From NCBI RefSeq assembly GCF_025446935.1, contig NZ_JAOEGN010000005.1:60010-124009 (forward strand): a stretch of 64,000 nucleotides of DNA, written 5' to 3'. The stretch is from Paracholeplasma vituli (lineage in GTDB: Bacteria; Bacillota_I; Bacilli_A; Acholeplasmatales; UBA5453). Shown here in pieces: positions 52,278 through 61,238 of the stretch. Below the pieces are notes generated by a model, which was not told the DNA's origin, made no database searches, and saw only the letters and a list, made by a program, of their open reading frames with translations. The translations under genes were made by a program, and so were the position numbers. How positions within the stretch are numbered: position 1 is the first letter of the stretch; each line of letters starts with the position of its first letter.

Positions 52278-54686
52278 TTATTTGATTTTGGTTAAGTGCC
52301 AAATATCTTTGTTGTATTCTTCCATGGTTCTATCGGTAGAGAAGAATCCAGATTTCGCTGTATTCATAATCGACATCTTGAGCCATGTAGGACGGTTTTG
52401 ATAGAGTTTATTTGCTTTCGCTTGAGCCGCAACATAACTATCAAAGTCTTTGAGGACTAAATAAACGTCACGGTCGAGTAAGTTTCTACGAATTTCTTCA
52501 AATTCATTTCGTGGCACATTGGTGAAGAATCCATTGGTGAGTTGATCCAAGACACGTTTGATTCTTGGGTCTTTTTCATACATCTCATAAGGTTGATAAG
52601 ATCCTTTTTGGTAGAGATCAGTCACTTCTTTAGCGGTTAATCCGAAGATAATGATGTTATCTTCACCGACCAATTCTGCGATTTCAACGTTTGCACCATC
52701 GAGTGTACCAATCGTGATTGCACCATTCATCATGAACTTCATGTTGCCTGTACCAGAGGCTTCCTTAGAAGCGGTTGAAATTTGTTCCGACAAATCGGCA
52801 GCTGGCATAATGGTTTCTGCGTAGGTGACATTGTAATCCTCAACGAATACCACTTTGAGCAACTCATTGGTTTCAGGGTCATTGTTCACTTTTTCAGCAA
52901 TCGTATTGATTAATTTAATTACTTTCTTCGCAAACCAGTAAGTAGGTGCTGCTTTAGCACCGAAAATAAAGTTCTGTGGGTAGAACTGCTTACGTATTTC
53001 AGGGTTTGATTTTAGTTCATTGTATAAATGCATAATGTGTAAAGCATTCATCAATTGACGTTTGTATTCATGAAGACGTTTGACTTGAATATCAAAGATT
53101 GCGTGTGGATTGAGTTTCACACCTTGTTCTTTGAAAATCTTGTCGGTGAGGGCTTGTTTACGTGCAAGTTTCATCGCTTCGTAACGTTTTTGTATTACAG
53201 GATCATTCGCGAATTTTGCGAGACCTTCTAATTTAGAAGTATCTTTAATCCATTCATTACCGACTGTATCCTTAAGGATTTCAACGATTTCTGGATTAGA
53301 TTGTAAAACCCATCTTCTATGGGTGATACCGTTTGTTTTGTTATTAAACTTATTTGGATAATAATCCGCGAAATCGCGCATTTCAATTTCTTTAAGAATA
53401 TCAGTGTGAAGTTGTGCAACCCCATTGACCGAGAATGAACCGACAATCGCTAAGTTCGCCATGTGAACCATACCGTTTTTAAGGATTTGCATCGACTCAA
53501 CTTCTTTTGCATAATCGCCAAAGCGTTGTTTCAATTCAATTTCAAAACGACGGTTGATTTCTTCAGTGATGGTATATATTCGAGGTAGTAAAGGTTGGAA
53601 TAAACGAATTGGCCATTTTTCTAGCGCTTCAGCCAAAATGGTGTGGTTCGTATAAGCGACACAGCGACGTGTAATATCCCAAGCGTGATCCCATTCCATA
53701 CCTTCTTCATCCACTAAAATGCGCATGAGTTCAGGAATGATTAGTGTTGGATGGGTATCGTTAATGTGGAAAACGGCTTTTTCAGCTAGGTTATCCAGCG
53801 TACCAAATTGTTTTTTATGTTTCTTTAATACCGCGTTCACACCCGCACTTGAGAATAAGTATTGTTGTTTCAAACGTAAGATCTTACCTTCATCGGTATC
53901 GTCATTTGGGTAAAGCATTTCTGAGATTTGGCGTAATTTCTTATGATAATCAAATGTTCCACCTTGATTTTGGTATAAATCGCTCGGTTCAGCACTCCAA
54001 AGTCTGAGTGTGTTGATCACTTGGTTGTTGTATCCGACAATTGGGACATCATAAGGAACTGCTTTGACATATTCCGCATTACGATGGAATACGTTGAGTT
54101 TTCCGTCGATGACTGAAAGTTCAATGTGTCCATAGAATGGGACATCGATGGCTTCTTCATCACGTCTGACTTCCCAAACGTGTATATCTTTTAACCAGCG
54201 GTCTGGGTATTCAACTTGATAACCATTTTCAATTTTTTGTTTAAAGAACCCATAGCGATAACGGATGCAGTTACCATGAACCGGTAGCGCTAAAGCAGCT
54301 ACACTATCCATGAAACAAGCCGCTAATCGGCCTAAACCGCCATTACCTAATCCAGCATCGGTTTCTTTATGTTCAATTTCATTGATGTCTAAGTTGAGTT
54401 CATTAAACGCTTGTTTAACAACGTCGTAGACACCCGCATTCATTAAGTTATTCGTAATCATACGACCCATGAGGAATTCCATTGAAAAATAATAGACTTG
54501 ACGCTTGTCCGATTCGATTTTCTTCGTTTCCTTCCAATCATCTGCGATGTGTTCTTTAAGAAGGGTTCCTAAAGCAACATATTGTTGATAACTGCTAGAA
54601 TCTTTGAAGTCGATCGCGTATGTCTTTTCTACTTGTTCAATGAATGCCTTCTTAAATGTAATCGCATCTTTAAATACAGTTGACAT
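52278..54686 (-). CDS. glgP: Glycogen/starch phosphorylase
   Basis: An 802-residue GT35 phosphorylase, full length. N-terminal YYFSMEFLMGR and AGLGNGGLGRLAACFMDS, central NDTHPTLIIPELMR and the PLP-binding Lys in EASGTGNMKFMMNGA near 648. It releases glucose-1-phosphate from alpha-1,4-glucans. It has its own promoter behind glgB on the same strand. AAGGAG precedes the ATG. Confidence 0.96.
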   Translation of the reverse strand: MSTVFKDAITFKKAFIEQVEKTYAIDFKDSSSYQQYVALGTLLKEHIADDWKETKKIESDKRQVYYFSMEFLMGRMITNNLMNAGVYDVVKQAFNELNLDINEIEHKETDAGLGNGGLGRLAACFMDSVAALALPVHGNCIRYRYGFFKQKIENGYQVEYPDRWLKDIHVWEVRRDEEAIDVPFYGHIELSVIDGKLNVFHRNAEYVKAVPYDVPIVGYNNQVINTLRLWSAEPSDLYQNQGGTFDYHKKLRQISEMLYPNDDTDEGKILRLKQQYLFSSAGVNAVLKKHKKQFGTLDNLAEKAVFHINDTHPTLIIPELMRILVDEEGMEWDHAWDITRRCVAYTNHTILAEALEKWPIRLFQPLLPRIYTITEEINRRFEIELKQRFGDYAKEVESMQILKNGMVHMANLAIVGSFSVNGVAQLHTDILKEIEMRDFADYYPNKFNNKTNGITHRRWVLQSNPEIVEILKDTVGNEWIKDTSKLEGLAKFANDPVIQKRYEAMKLARKQALTDKIFKEQGVKLNPHAIFDIQVKRLHEYKRQLMNALHIMHLYNELKSNPEIRKQFYPQNFIFGAKAAPTYWFAKKVIKLINTIAEKVNNDPETNELLKVVFVEDYNVTYAETIMPAADLSEQISTASKEASGTGNMKFMMNGAITIGTLDGANVEIAELVGEDNIIIFGLTAKEVTDLYQKGSYQPYEMYEKDPRIKRVLDQLTNGFFTNVPRNEFEEIRRNLLDRDVYLVLKDFDSYVAAQAKANKLYQNRPTWLKMSIMNTAKSGFFSTDRTMEEYNKDIWHLTKIK

Positions 54687-54718
54687 GTGTTTTCTCCTTA
54701 CAGTAATAATCCAGTGTG

Positions 54719-54724
54719 ATTATA
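54719..54724 (-). promoter_or_regulatory. Likely -10 box of glgP
   Basis: TATAAT on the minus strand immediately after the glgB terminator stem; the -35 region would lie inside that stem and is weak. Confidence 0.4.
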
Positions 54725-54729
54725 CCATA

Positions 54730-54754
54730 AAGGCACCTCTGCTTAAGGTGCCTT
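54730..54754 (-). terminator. Terminator after glgB
   Basis: AAGGCACCT-N7-AGGTGCCTT, a perfect nine-pair stem, with only a short T run (TTTAT) on the minus strand. Confidence 0.65.
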
Positions 54755-54777
54755 CTGTCTTGCAAACGATTACATTT

Positions 54778-56628
54778 TTACTTTCGGTACTTTAAAATGA
54801 GCGCTGTAAGGGGTCCAATCGTTAATTTCACATATTGATTTTGATTGTGACATTGCCCTTCAAACGTCTCTAAAGGTAATCCATTGTACTGATCAGAACC
54901 CCCATATTTGAGGAGGTCACTGTTGATGATTTCGTCATAAACACCGCTAAAAGGCACACCCATTTCATATTGGTGATATACCGTAGGTGTCATATTTAAA
55001 ACCACCAAAACATGATCTTCAGGGTCTTTTCCGTATCGAATAAAACTATAAATCGATTGGTCTGCATTGGTAGAGTCAATCCATTGAAAACCTTTTGGAT
55101 CGTGATCTAATTCGTGTAACGCAGGCTCTGATTTATATAGATAGAGTAAGTCTCTCACAAACTCATTGGCTGAATGGTGAGATTTAAACTCATAAAGATT
55201 CCAATCTAACTGACGATGGACACTCCATTCTTGGAAATGAGCGAATTCTTGACCCATAAATAATAATTTTTTACCTGGATGGGTCATATATAGACCCATC
55301 AATAAGCGATAGTTCGCGAATTTTTGCCAGTAATCCCCAGGCATTCTCGTTAAGAGTGTGCCTTTACCATGAACCACTTCATCATGTGAAAATGGGAGTA
55401 CAAACTGTTCTGAAAATGCATAGGTTAAGCCGAATGTAATGTCGTGATGATGCCACTTACGGTGAATTGGGTCACGCTTGAAGTATCTTAGGACATCGTT
55501 CATGAAACCCATATTCCATTTATAGTTAAATCCAATACCACCCGCGTCTACAGGTTTGGTAACCCCTTCATGCGCTGTTGAGTCTTCTGCCATGAGTAGG
55601 ATGCGGTCATCTTTACCAAAAATGACATAGGATAACTGTCTCAAAAAATCAATCGCGCCTAAATTGGTACCGTTTCTTGAATCTCCTAAATAGTATAAGA
55701 GGTTAGAAACTGCATCCACTCTAAAACCATCGACGTGGAAATAATCCATCCAAAAACAAGCGTTGGAAATTAAGAAACTTTTAGTTTGGGGTTTCGATAA
55801 ATCTAAATTTGCTGTCCCCCATACTTCATTCTCACGTTTCCAAGTTTCGTCGTGTTCGTATAGTGGAGACCCATCAAAGAAATACAGACCATGTGCATCT
55901 TTACAAATATGGCCAGGAACCCAGTCCATAATGACACCGAAGCCTTCTTGATGTAGACGGTCAATCATATACATTAAATCTTTTGGAACACCATAACGAG
56001 CGGTTGCAGAATAATAACCGGTCCCTTGATACCCCCAAGAATCATCGAGTGGGTGTTCATAGATTGGCATCAATTCGATGTGAGTAAAATTCTGTTCTTT
56101 TAAATATTGGATAAGTTGTTCGACAATTTCATTGAACTTGAAAAATTGTCCATATTTTGTCCGCCAAGATCCTAAGTGTAGTTCATAAATCATAACGGGT
56201 TTATCGTAGAGTTTGGTTTTGGAAAACATCCAATCTTGGTCATGCCACTCATACCCATCGATATCGTATACTTTAGAGGCCGTATTGGGTCTATTTTCTG
56301 AGAATTTAGCATAAGGATCGGCTTTATAGAGTTTACCCTGATTGGTAAAAATCACGTATTTGTATTTCGCCCATTCTAAATTCCAAGGAATCTCAATGGA
56401 CCAAACCCCCATATCGTGAATCTTTGTTAGGGTGTGTGCGTGTTCTAACCAGTTATTAAATTCACCGACCACAGAGACCATTAATGCGTTTGGTGCGTAT
56501 ACGGTAAAACGAGTACCCTGTATTAAGCCTTCTTCATCTTTGATTAGGTGTGCACCAAATATGCGATAGGCATCATAGAGCTTGCCTTCATTAAAGAAAT
56601 AAGCATCTTCATTCGAAATTTTATACAT
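54778..56628 (-). CDS. glgB: 1,4-alpha-glucan branching enzyme
   Basis: A 616-residue GH13 enzyme: CBM48 domain (about 20-105; FTVYAPNALMVSVVGEFNNW), catalytic barrel with DWVPGHICKD, the nucleophile in DGFRVDAVSNLLY near 306, acid/base Glu in LLMAEDST near 346 and SHDEVVHGKGTL, then an all-beta C-domain. It creates alpha-1,6 branches in glycogen. The ATG lies in the last codons of recX, behind GGAG. No glgA or glgC is in the window. Confidence 0.95.
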   Translation of the reverse strand: MYKISNEDAYFFNEGKLYDAYRIFGAHLIKDEEGLIQGTRFTVYAPNALMVSVVGEFNNWLEHAHTLTKIHDMGVWSIEIPWNLEWAKYKYVIFTNQGKLYKADPYAKFSENRPNTASKVYDIDGYEWHDQDWMFSKTKLYDKPVMIYELHLGSWRTKYGQFFKFNEIVEQLIQYLKEQNFTHIELMPIYEHPLDDSWGYQGTGYYSATARYGVPKDLMYMIDRLHQEGFGVIMDWVPGHICKDAHGLYFFDGSPLYEHDETWKRENEVWGTANLDLSKPQTKSFLISNACFWMDYFHVDGFRVDAVSNLLYYLGDSRNGTNLGAIDFLRQLSYVIFGKDDRILLMAEDSTAHEGVTKPVDAGGIGFNYKWNMGFMNDVLRYFKRDPIHRKWHHHDITFGLTYAFSEQFVLPFSHDEVVHGKGTLLTRMPGDYWQKFANYRLLMGLYMTHPGKKLLFMGQEFAHFQEWSVHRQLDWNLYEFKSHHSANEFVRDLLYLYKSEPALHELDHDPKGFQWIDSTNADQSIYSFIRYGKDPEDHVLVVLNMTPTVYHQYEMGVPFSGVYDEIINSDLLKYGGSDQYNGLPLETFEGQCHNQNQYVKLTIGPLTALILKYRK

Positions 56629-57385
56629 AATTATTCTCCATTTCTACCCCTATTTGTTCGATCTGTTGACCGCTAAATCCTTTTTGTCTTAAAGCTTGAT
56701 GGATTTTTTGTTTGAGAGCGTATCCTTGATAGGTCTTTTCGTATTTGCTACGAATTTTTTGGTATTCTTTTAAAATGGCATTCGATTCATCAAAACGTTT
56801 GGGATCTAAATATTGTTCAACATATTTTAGGGTGGTTTCATAGTCAAAACCCTTGGCTATAACTTGACGAATGACGGTGTTTTTGGCTTGTAAAAACGTT
56901 GGTTTTTGAATCGATTTACAAGCTTTCATCACTAATTTTTTAAGTGCGTCATCGTTTTTCGGTAAAACTCTTGAAATGGTTTCTGGGTGTAACCCTTTCG
57001 TAGACAGGATCGATTCGATTTTCTTCGCACCGTACTTGTTTTTATACCCCTCTACAAGTAGTTTACCATACTCTAAATCATCTAAATAGCCGAGTTTTTT
57101 ATAGGTGTTAGTCCATTCTTCAATGTTTGATTCCTTGACATTCAGGCTTCTTAGATAGGTTTTAAACTCATGAACGGATTGTGGTTTTTCCAAATGCACA
57201 ATTGCCTTACGCTTTTGAACGTGAACTTTATCGGCATCTAAAATAGCTTTAAGTAATTTTGAATCGATTTCTAAATCTTTCTTAATACGAAAAACAACAA
57301 TGGTTTCTTCTTCTAATTGGATGACTTCATCCCCGAGTGTGACTTTGTATCCAAAGCGGACACGTTCTAATTTCTCAACTTTCAT
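56621..57385 (-). CDS. recX: Regulatory protein RecX
   Basis: A 254-residue helical protein with the RecX repeat pattern: YLRSLNVKESNIEEWTNTYKKLGYLDDLEYGKLLVEGYKNKYGAKKIESILSTKGL region and a second unit near ARQVIAKGFDYETTLKYV. It inhibits or modulates RecA filaments. It overlaps the protease gene upstream by 11 bases and glgB downstream by 8. Confidence 0.87.
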   Translation of the reverse strand: MKVEKLERVRFGYKVTLGDEVIQLEEETIVVFRIKKDLEIDSKLLKAILDADKVHVQKRKAIVHLEKPQSVHEFKTYLRSLNVKESNIEEWTNTYKKLGYLDDLEYGKLLVEGYKNKYGAKKIESILSTKGLHPETISRVLPKNDDALKKLVMKACKSIQKPTFLQAKNTVIRQVIAKGFDYETTLKYVEQYLDPKRFDESNAILKEYQKIRSKYEKTYQGYALKQKIHQALRQKGFSGQQIEQIGVEMENNYV

Positions 57386-58763
57386 AATTCACCAAGTAAG
57401 TAATGGTTTGTTGGAGTTGGTTATCATAGGATGGCAATACGACAATACTTCTATAATAATCAATTAAGAACATAATCGTTTCATAATTGAACGACCCCGT
57501 CACCGAAAGATTGTTTGCGGATTGGAAGGCTCTAATTTTCGCTTCTAAATCGGAATCTAATACAGACAAATTACCGCGGTCTGGTAACGTATCTTCTAAA
57601 AGATTGAGTAGTTCGATGATGGTTTGTTCAGTTTCTACAGACTGGTTTAATGTGATTTCTGATTTGTAGATTGGATAAGGGTAAGCAACGATACCCGATT
57701 GAATAATGTTTACATCAGGGATAATTCCACCCTCAACGGTGTTGTTATTTGGGGAATACCAATAACCTTCAGTCATATTGAGATAGAGTTCTTTCGATTG
57801 TCTTTGAAGTACAAATGTTGTTTGATAGACAAACTTCCCATATGTTTTCATCCCTACAAGTGGGTAATTTCCATTTTCACGCATCGCTATCGCAAGCACT
57901 TCACTCGCGGAGGCACTATGTTCGTTCATTAACACGACAATTGGATACGTTTTTTTGACATTCTCTGCTACACCATAATAAGGTGTTTTCAAATCATCAT
58001 AAATTCGATGCATCGTTACAACTGGGTCTGAACCAGTAGCGAAATTGGAGATGATATCGACCACAGCAGTTAAATACCCACCGCCATTGTTTCGGACATC
58101 AATGATTAACCCTGCTGGATTTTCGGCTTCTAGTTTCGCGAGTTCAGTCCTAAATGCCATACCGGTTTTTCCGGCAAATCGGTTGATATCGATATAAGCT
58201 ATTCTATCTTCAAACATTGTTGAAGTTACAGAGTTCAGTGGGATTTCTTTGATACTGACAGTTGTTTCAACGGTTTGATCACCCCGTTTAACCTTGAGAT
58301 TAAATGTGGTGCCTAAATCTCCATATAACAACGCGATACGTTCATCATAAGTTAAATCTGTTAGTGCTGTTCCATCGATTTCTTGGATGATATCCCCAAT
58401 ATAGATGGATTTTTCCAAGCGGGCTAATGGATTTGTATCGGATATGAGTAACCCTTCTGGTAAATCCATGATTGAAATCCCAATCCCATAGTAGGATTCA
58501 TCGAGTTCAATTGTGCGTGTATTCGGTACATATAAATAAGTATAGGGATCATTCAAACGTTCAATAATCTCATCGACGGTATTGACTTCATTAATCTTAA
58601 AATCGAGATCCTTATAGTAGTATTTATCCAATAAAGTATAGACTTCATAGACGTCTGGTTTAGTTAAAAAAGTGGGTAGCTCAATATCGCACCCACTTAA
58701 AAAACCTAATAAAAGGCTAAGGATTAAAGTTAAAAATACGCGTTTACTCTTTACTAAATCCAC
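57375..58763 (-). CDS. Lipoprotein S41 C-terminal processing peptidase (CtpA-like)
   Basis: About 462 residues: signal peptide with lipobox LSGC, a PDZ domain (about 100-175; YYGIGISIMDLPEGLLISD), the S41 core with DVRNNGGGY, nucleophile in NEHSASASEVLA near 283 and Lys in GMKTYGK near 307, and a C-terminal peptidoglycan-binding-like helical domain (LDSDLEAKIRAFQSANNLSVTG). In a wall-less cell that last domain would need another ligand. GTG at 58763 is preferred because GAGG lies nine bases before it; TTG at 58769 is too close. It overlaps the YitT gene. Confidence 0.88.
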   Translation of the reverse strand: MDLVKSKRVFLTLILSLLLGFLSGCDIELPTFLTKPDVYEVYTLLDKYYYKDLDFKINEVNTVDEIIERLNDPYTYLYVPNTRTIELDESYYGIGISIMDLPEGLLISDTNPLARLEKSIYIGDIIQEIDGTALTDLTYDERIALLYGDLGTTFNLKVKRGDQTVETTVSIKEIPLNSVTSTMFEDRIAYIDINRFAGKTGMAFRTELAKLEAENPAGLIIDVRNNGGGYLTAVVDIISNFATGSDPVVTMHRIYDDLKTPYYGVAENVKKTYPIVVLMNEHSASASEVLAIAMRENGNYPLVGMKTYGKFVYQTTFVLQRQSKELYLNMTEGYWYSPNNNTVEGGIIPDVNIIQSGIVAYPYPIYKSEITLNQSVETEQTIIELLNLLEDTLPDRGNLSVLDSDLEAKIRAFQSANNLSVTGSFNYETIMFLIDYYRSIVVLPSYDNQLQQTITYLVNYES

Positions 58764-59601
58764 GTCCAACCGCCTCTTTCGTATCTGTCATGAAGGTAAA
58801 AGCTTCTGGATCTATGCGTTCGATAACAGAACGCATCATATTGACTTCTCGATTACGCATTGTACAAATGACCATTTTACTCGCAATACCACTGAATCCA
58901 CCTTCAGCATCAATCAAGGTACAGCCACGATCAATCGTATCGTAAATAGCTTGCTTAATGAGTTCTGGTTTTTTCGTTATGACGAAAATGGTCTGTCCTG
59001 CACGTCCCTTAATCGATACGTTATCAACAATAATCGAGATTAAGAAGACGCTCGCTACGGCGTAGATAAATAGTTCAATGTCTCTAAAGAATATTAAGGA
59101 GAGAATGACGACTAATCCATCTGTGAAGAAAAAGATGACTTGATACGGTATATGGAGCTTCTTATGAATGATACTTTGAATGACATCCATACCGCCAGTG
59201 GTCCCACCAAAGCGGAAAACAATCCCAAGTCCAACCCCAACGAGAAGTGAACCCGATACAGCTGCAATCAGTAATTTCGAATCTGTAATTTGATTCATGA
59301 TCCACGCCTCATCTGAACCAATTAGTTCAAGAATGAATAATATGGTTGGTGAAGCTAATGTACCAAAAACAGTTTTTAAGAAGAAATCTTTACCTAAAAC
59401 TAATAAACCTAAGATTAATAAAAAAGAGTTTACGATATATAGAAAGATGGATGGGTTAATATGGTCTTTGAATAAGACAGCTAATCCCATTGTTCCACCA
59501 ATAACTAAGTTTTCTGGTAATAAGAAATAATAAAACCCCAGGGTCATTATCGTAACCCCGAATGCAATTCGTGAATACTCTGATACTATTTTTTTGATCA
59601 T
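58744..59601 (-). CDS. YitT family membrane protein (DUF161/DUF2179)
   Basis: A 285-residue protein: five to six helices (DUF161; GVTIMTLGFYYFLLP, VIGGTMGLAVLF, GVGLGIVFRFGGTTGGMDVI) and a C-terminal cytoplasmic DUF2179 domain (QTIFVITKKPELIKQAIYDTIDRGCTLIDAEGGFSG). Widespread in Firmicutes and mollicutes, of unknown function. Its ATG directly abuts the prfB stop. Confidence 0.92.
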   Translation of the reverse strand: MIKKIVSEYSRIAFGVTIMTLGFYYFLLPENLVIGGTMGLAVLFKDHINPSIFLYIVNSFLLILGLLVLGKDFFLKTVFGTLASPTILFILELIGSDEAWIMNQITDSKLLIAAVSGSLLVGVGLGIVFRFGGTTGGMDVIQSIIHKKLHIPYQVIFFFTDGLVVILSLIFFRDIELFIYAVASVFLISIIVDNVSIKGRAGQTIFVITKKPELIKQAIYDTIDRGCTLIDAEGGFSGIASKMVICTMRNREVNMMRSVIERIDPEAFTFMTDTKEAVGRGFSKE

Positions 59602-60693
59602 CTAATCACCTGACTTTAAATAAGCATTGATAAAACCGTCGATGTCACCATCCATCACTGATACCGTTTGACTGGTTTCATAATCGGTTCTGTGGTCTTT
59701 CACCATTTGATACGGGTGGAATACATAGGAGCGGATTTGAGAACCCCATCCAATCTCTTTTTGTTCACCTTTAATATCATTTAATAATTTTCTTTGTTTT
59801 TCAATTTCTAAAACCGCTAACTTCGATCTTAAGATGTCCATAGCGACCTCTTTGTTCTTAATTTGACTACGTTCGTTTTGACAGGTCACCACGATGTTGG
59901 TCGGTAAATGCGTCACTCGAACTGCACTGTCCGTCGTATTAACGCTTTGCCCACCCGCTCCGCTGCTTCGATAAACATCCACTTTGATATCTTCATCCTT
60001 AATGTTGATCTCGATGCGTTGATCGATTTCAGGCATTACTTCCACAGAGACGAAAGAGGTATGGCGACGCGCATTCGAATCAAAAGGAGAGATTCGAACC
60101 AAACGGTGCACACCGTGTTCACTTTTTAAATACCCATAGGCATATTTGCCTTTAATTCTAATCGTTACGCTTTTGATGCCCGCTTCTTCACCAGCTTGGT
60201 AATCAAGGACATCTATCTTATAGTTTTTTCTTACTGCGTAGCGTTGGTACATCCGGTAAAGCATTTCACACCAGTCTTGAGATTCGGTCCCACCAGCACC
60301 AGGGTGTAGTTCTAATATAGCCGGTAAATCATCATACGGCTCATTCAAAAGAATTAAGGTTTCAAATACTTTTAAAGATTTATCTAAAGCTAGGACTTCA
60401 TCAGTAATCAATAGAAAATCTTCAGATTGATCATCTGTGACACTCGCAAGTTCGGATAAACTCTCTGATTCTTTAAGTAAGCTTTCATAGGTTTCAATCT
60501 GTTCTTTTTGATTATTTGTCTTTTCAATTATTTTTTGGGCTGCTTTGACGTCATCCCAAAAATCAGCCGCAGTCATCATTTGGCTGTTTTGTTCAAATTC
60601 TTTTTTTAATGTTTCTAAATTGAGTGCTCTTTCTAAATCCGCTAAACGAATTTCAAAGGACTCTAAGTATTTATTTAATTCATAACGTTCCAT
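59602..60693 (-). CDS. prfB: Peptide chain release factor 2, without programmed frameshift
   Basis: A 363-residue RF2 in a single frame. Domain 3 has RISPFDSN, the SPF tripeptide that reads UGA, near 201-203, and SSGAGGQSVNTTDSAVR with the GGQ catalytic loop near 244-246. The region that holds the autoregulatory CUU-UGA frameshift in most bacteria reads continuously through LERALNLETL with CTC-AAT. UGA is a stop here, so RF2 is needed. It heads a prfB-yitT-protease-recX-glgB operon. Confidence 0.96.
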   Translation of the reverse strand: MERYELNKYLESFEIRLADLERALNLETLKKEFEQNSQMMTAADFWDDVKAAQKIIEKTNNQKEQIETYESLLKESESLSELASVTDDQSEDFLLITDEVLALDKSLKVFETLILLNEPYDDLPAILELHPGAGGTESQDWCEMLYRMYQRYAVRKNYKIDVLDYQAGEEAGIKSVTIRIKGKYAYGYLKSEHGVHRLVRISPFDSNARRHTSFVSVEVMPEIDQRIEINIKDEDIKVDVYRSSGAGGQSVNTTDSAVRVTHLPTNIVVTCQNERSQIKNKEVAMDILRSKLAVLEIEKQRKLLNDIKGEQKEIGWGSQIRSYVFHPYQMVKDHRTDYETSQTVSVMDGDIDGFINAYLKSGD

Positions 60694-60710
60694 AATATAA
60701 CCTCACAAGT

Positions 60711-60719
60711 ATTATAACA
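60711..60719 (-). promoter_or_regulatory. Extended -10 promoter of prfB
   Basis: TGTTATAAT on the minus strand, 18 bases before the start codon; no clear -35. Confidence 0.5.
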
Positions 60720-60756
60720 AAGTTATAAGCAATCTACTAGAATAAACGGGTATGGT

Positions 60757-61164
60757 TCATTCGATTCTTGTGATAAAATCCATTTTTAAGGCATCTTCTG
60801 TGGTTTTTATGATGAGGCTTCTAAGAACATCTAAATCGACATCCTTTAAAGTCTTAATGTATAAACAGCTTTTTCCGTAGGTCACTTTACCAAGATGTGA
60901 AAGCTCTTCATACTGATTAATTTCAAAACTTAAATAGAGGGTAATGGCTTGTTTTCGGCTCGCCAATCCAATGATTGGCATATCTCCGCTATGTCCGGTT
61001 TTATACTGATAGTGAAGCTTACCAAACCCAACAATAGTACCCCAAAGTTTTGGTTTGAGTCCTGTGATTTCACTCATCAAATCAATCAAATAAAGTACAT
61101 CAGGTTTTCGTTTTGGGTCGAGTGAATCTATATAGTTTCTTACATCTACGTTTGTTATGTTCAT
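60757..61164 (-). CDS. DUF1801 family protein
   Basis: A 135-residue soluble protein of the YdhG/DUF1801 type: IDSLDPKRKPDVLYLIDLMSEITGL, LWGTIVGFGKLHYQYKTG and SCLYIKTLKDVD. Structurally related to frataxin-like and iron-chaperone-annotated proteins but without a firm function. Preceded by AAGGGG; monocistronic between secA and prfB. Confidence 0.85.
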   Translation of the reverse strand: MNITNVDVRNYIDSLDPKRKPDVLYLIDLMSEITGLKPKLWGTIVGFGKLHYQYKTGHSGDMPIIGLASRKQAITLYLSFEINQYEELSHLGKVTYGKSCLYIKTLKDVDLDVLRSLIIKTTEDALKMDFITRIE

Positions 61165-61195
61165 CGTATTTATTCCCCTTGATACTATTATATCG

Positions 61196-61234
61196 AAAAA
61201 AACCTAGTACAGGAGTCATCTTCGTACTAGGGTT
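61196..61234 (-). terminator. Terminator after secA
   Basis: AACCCTAGTAC and GTACTAGGTT pair around a 13-base loop, followed by a seven-T run on the minus strand. Confidence 0.85.
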
Positions 61235-61238
61235 TTGC

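Noticed and set aside
60600..60660. Possible RF2 programmed frameshift
   Set aside because: The reading frame is continuous and the in-frame TGA and CTT-T slip site are absent.
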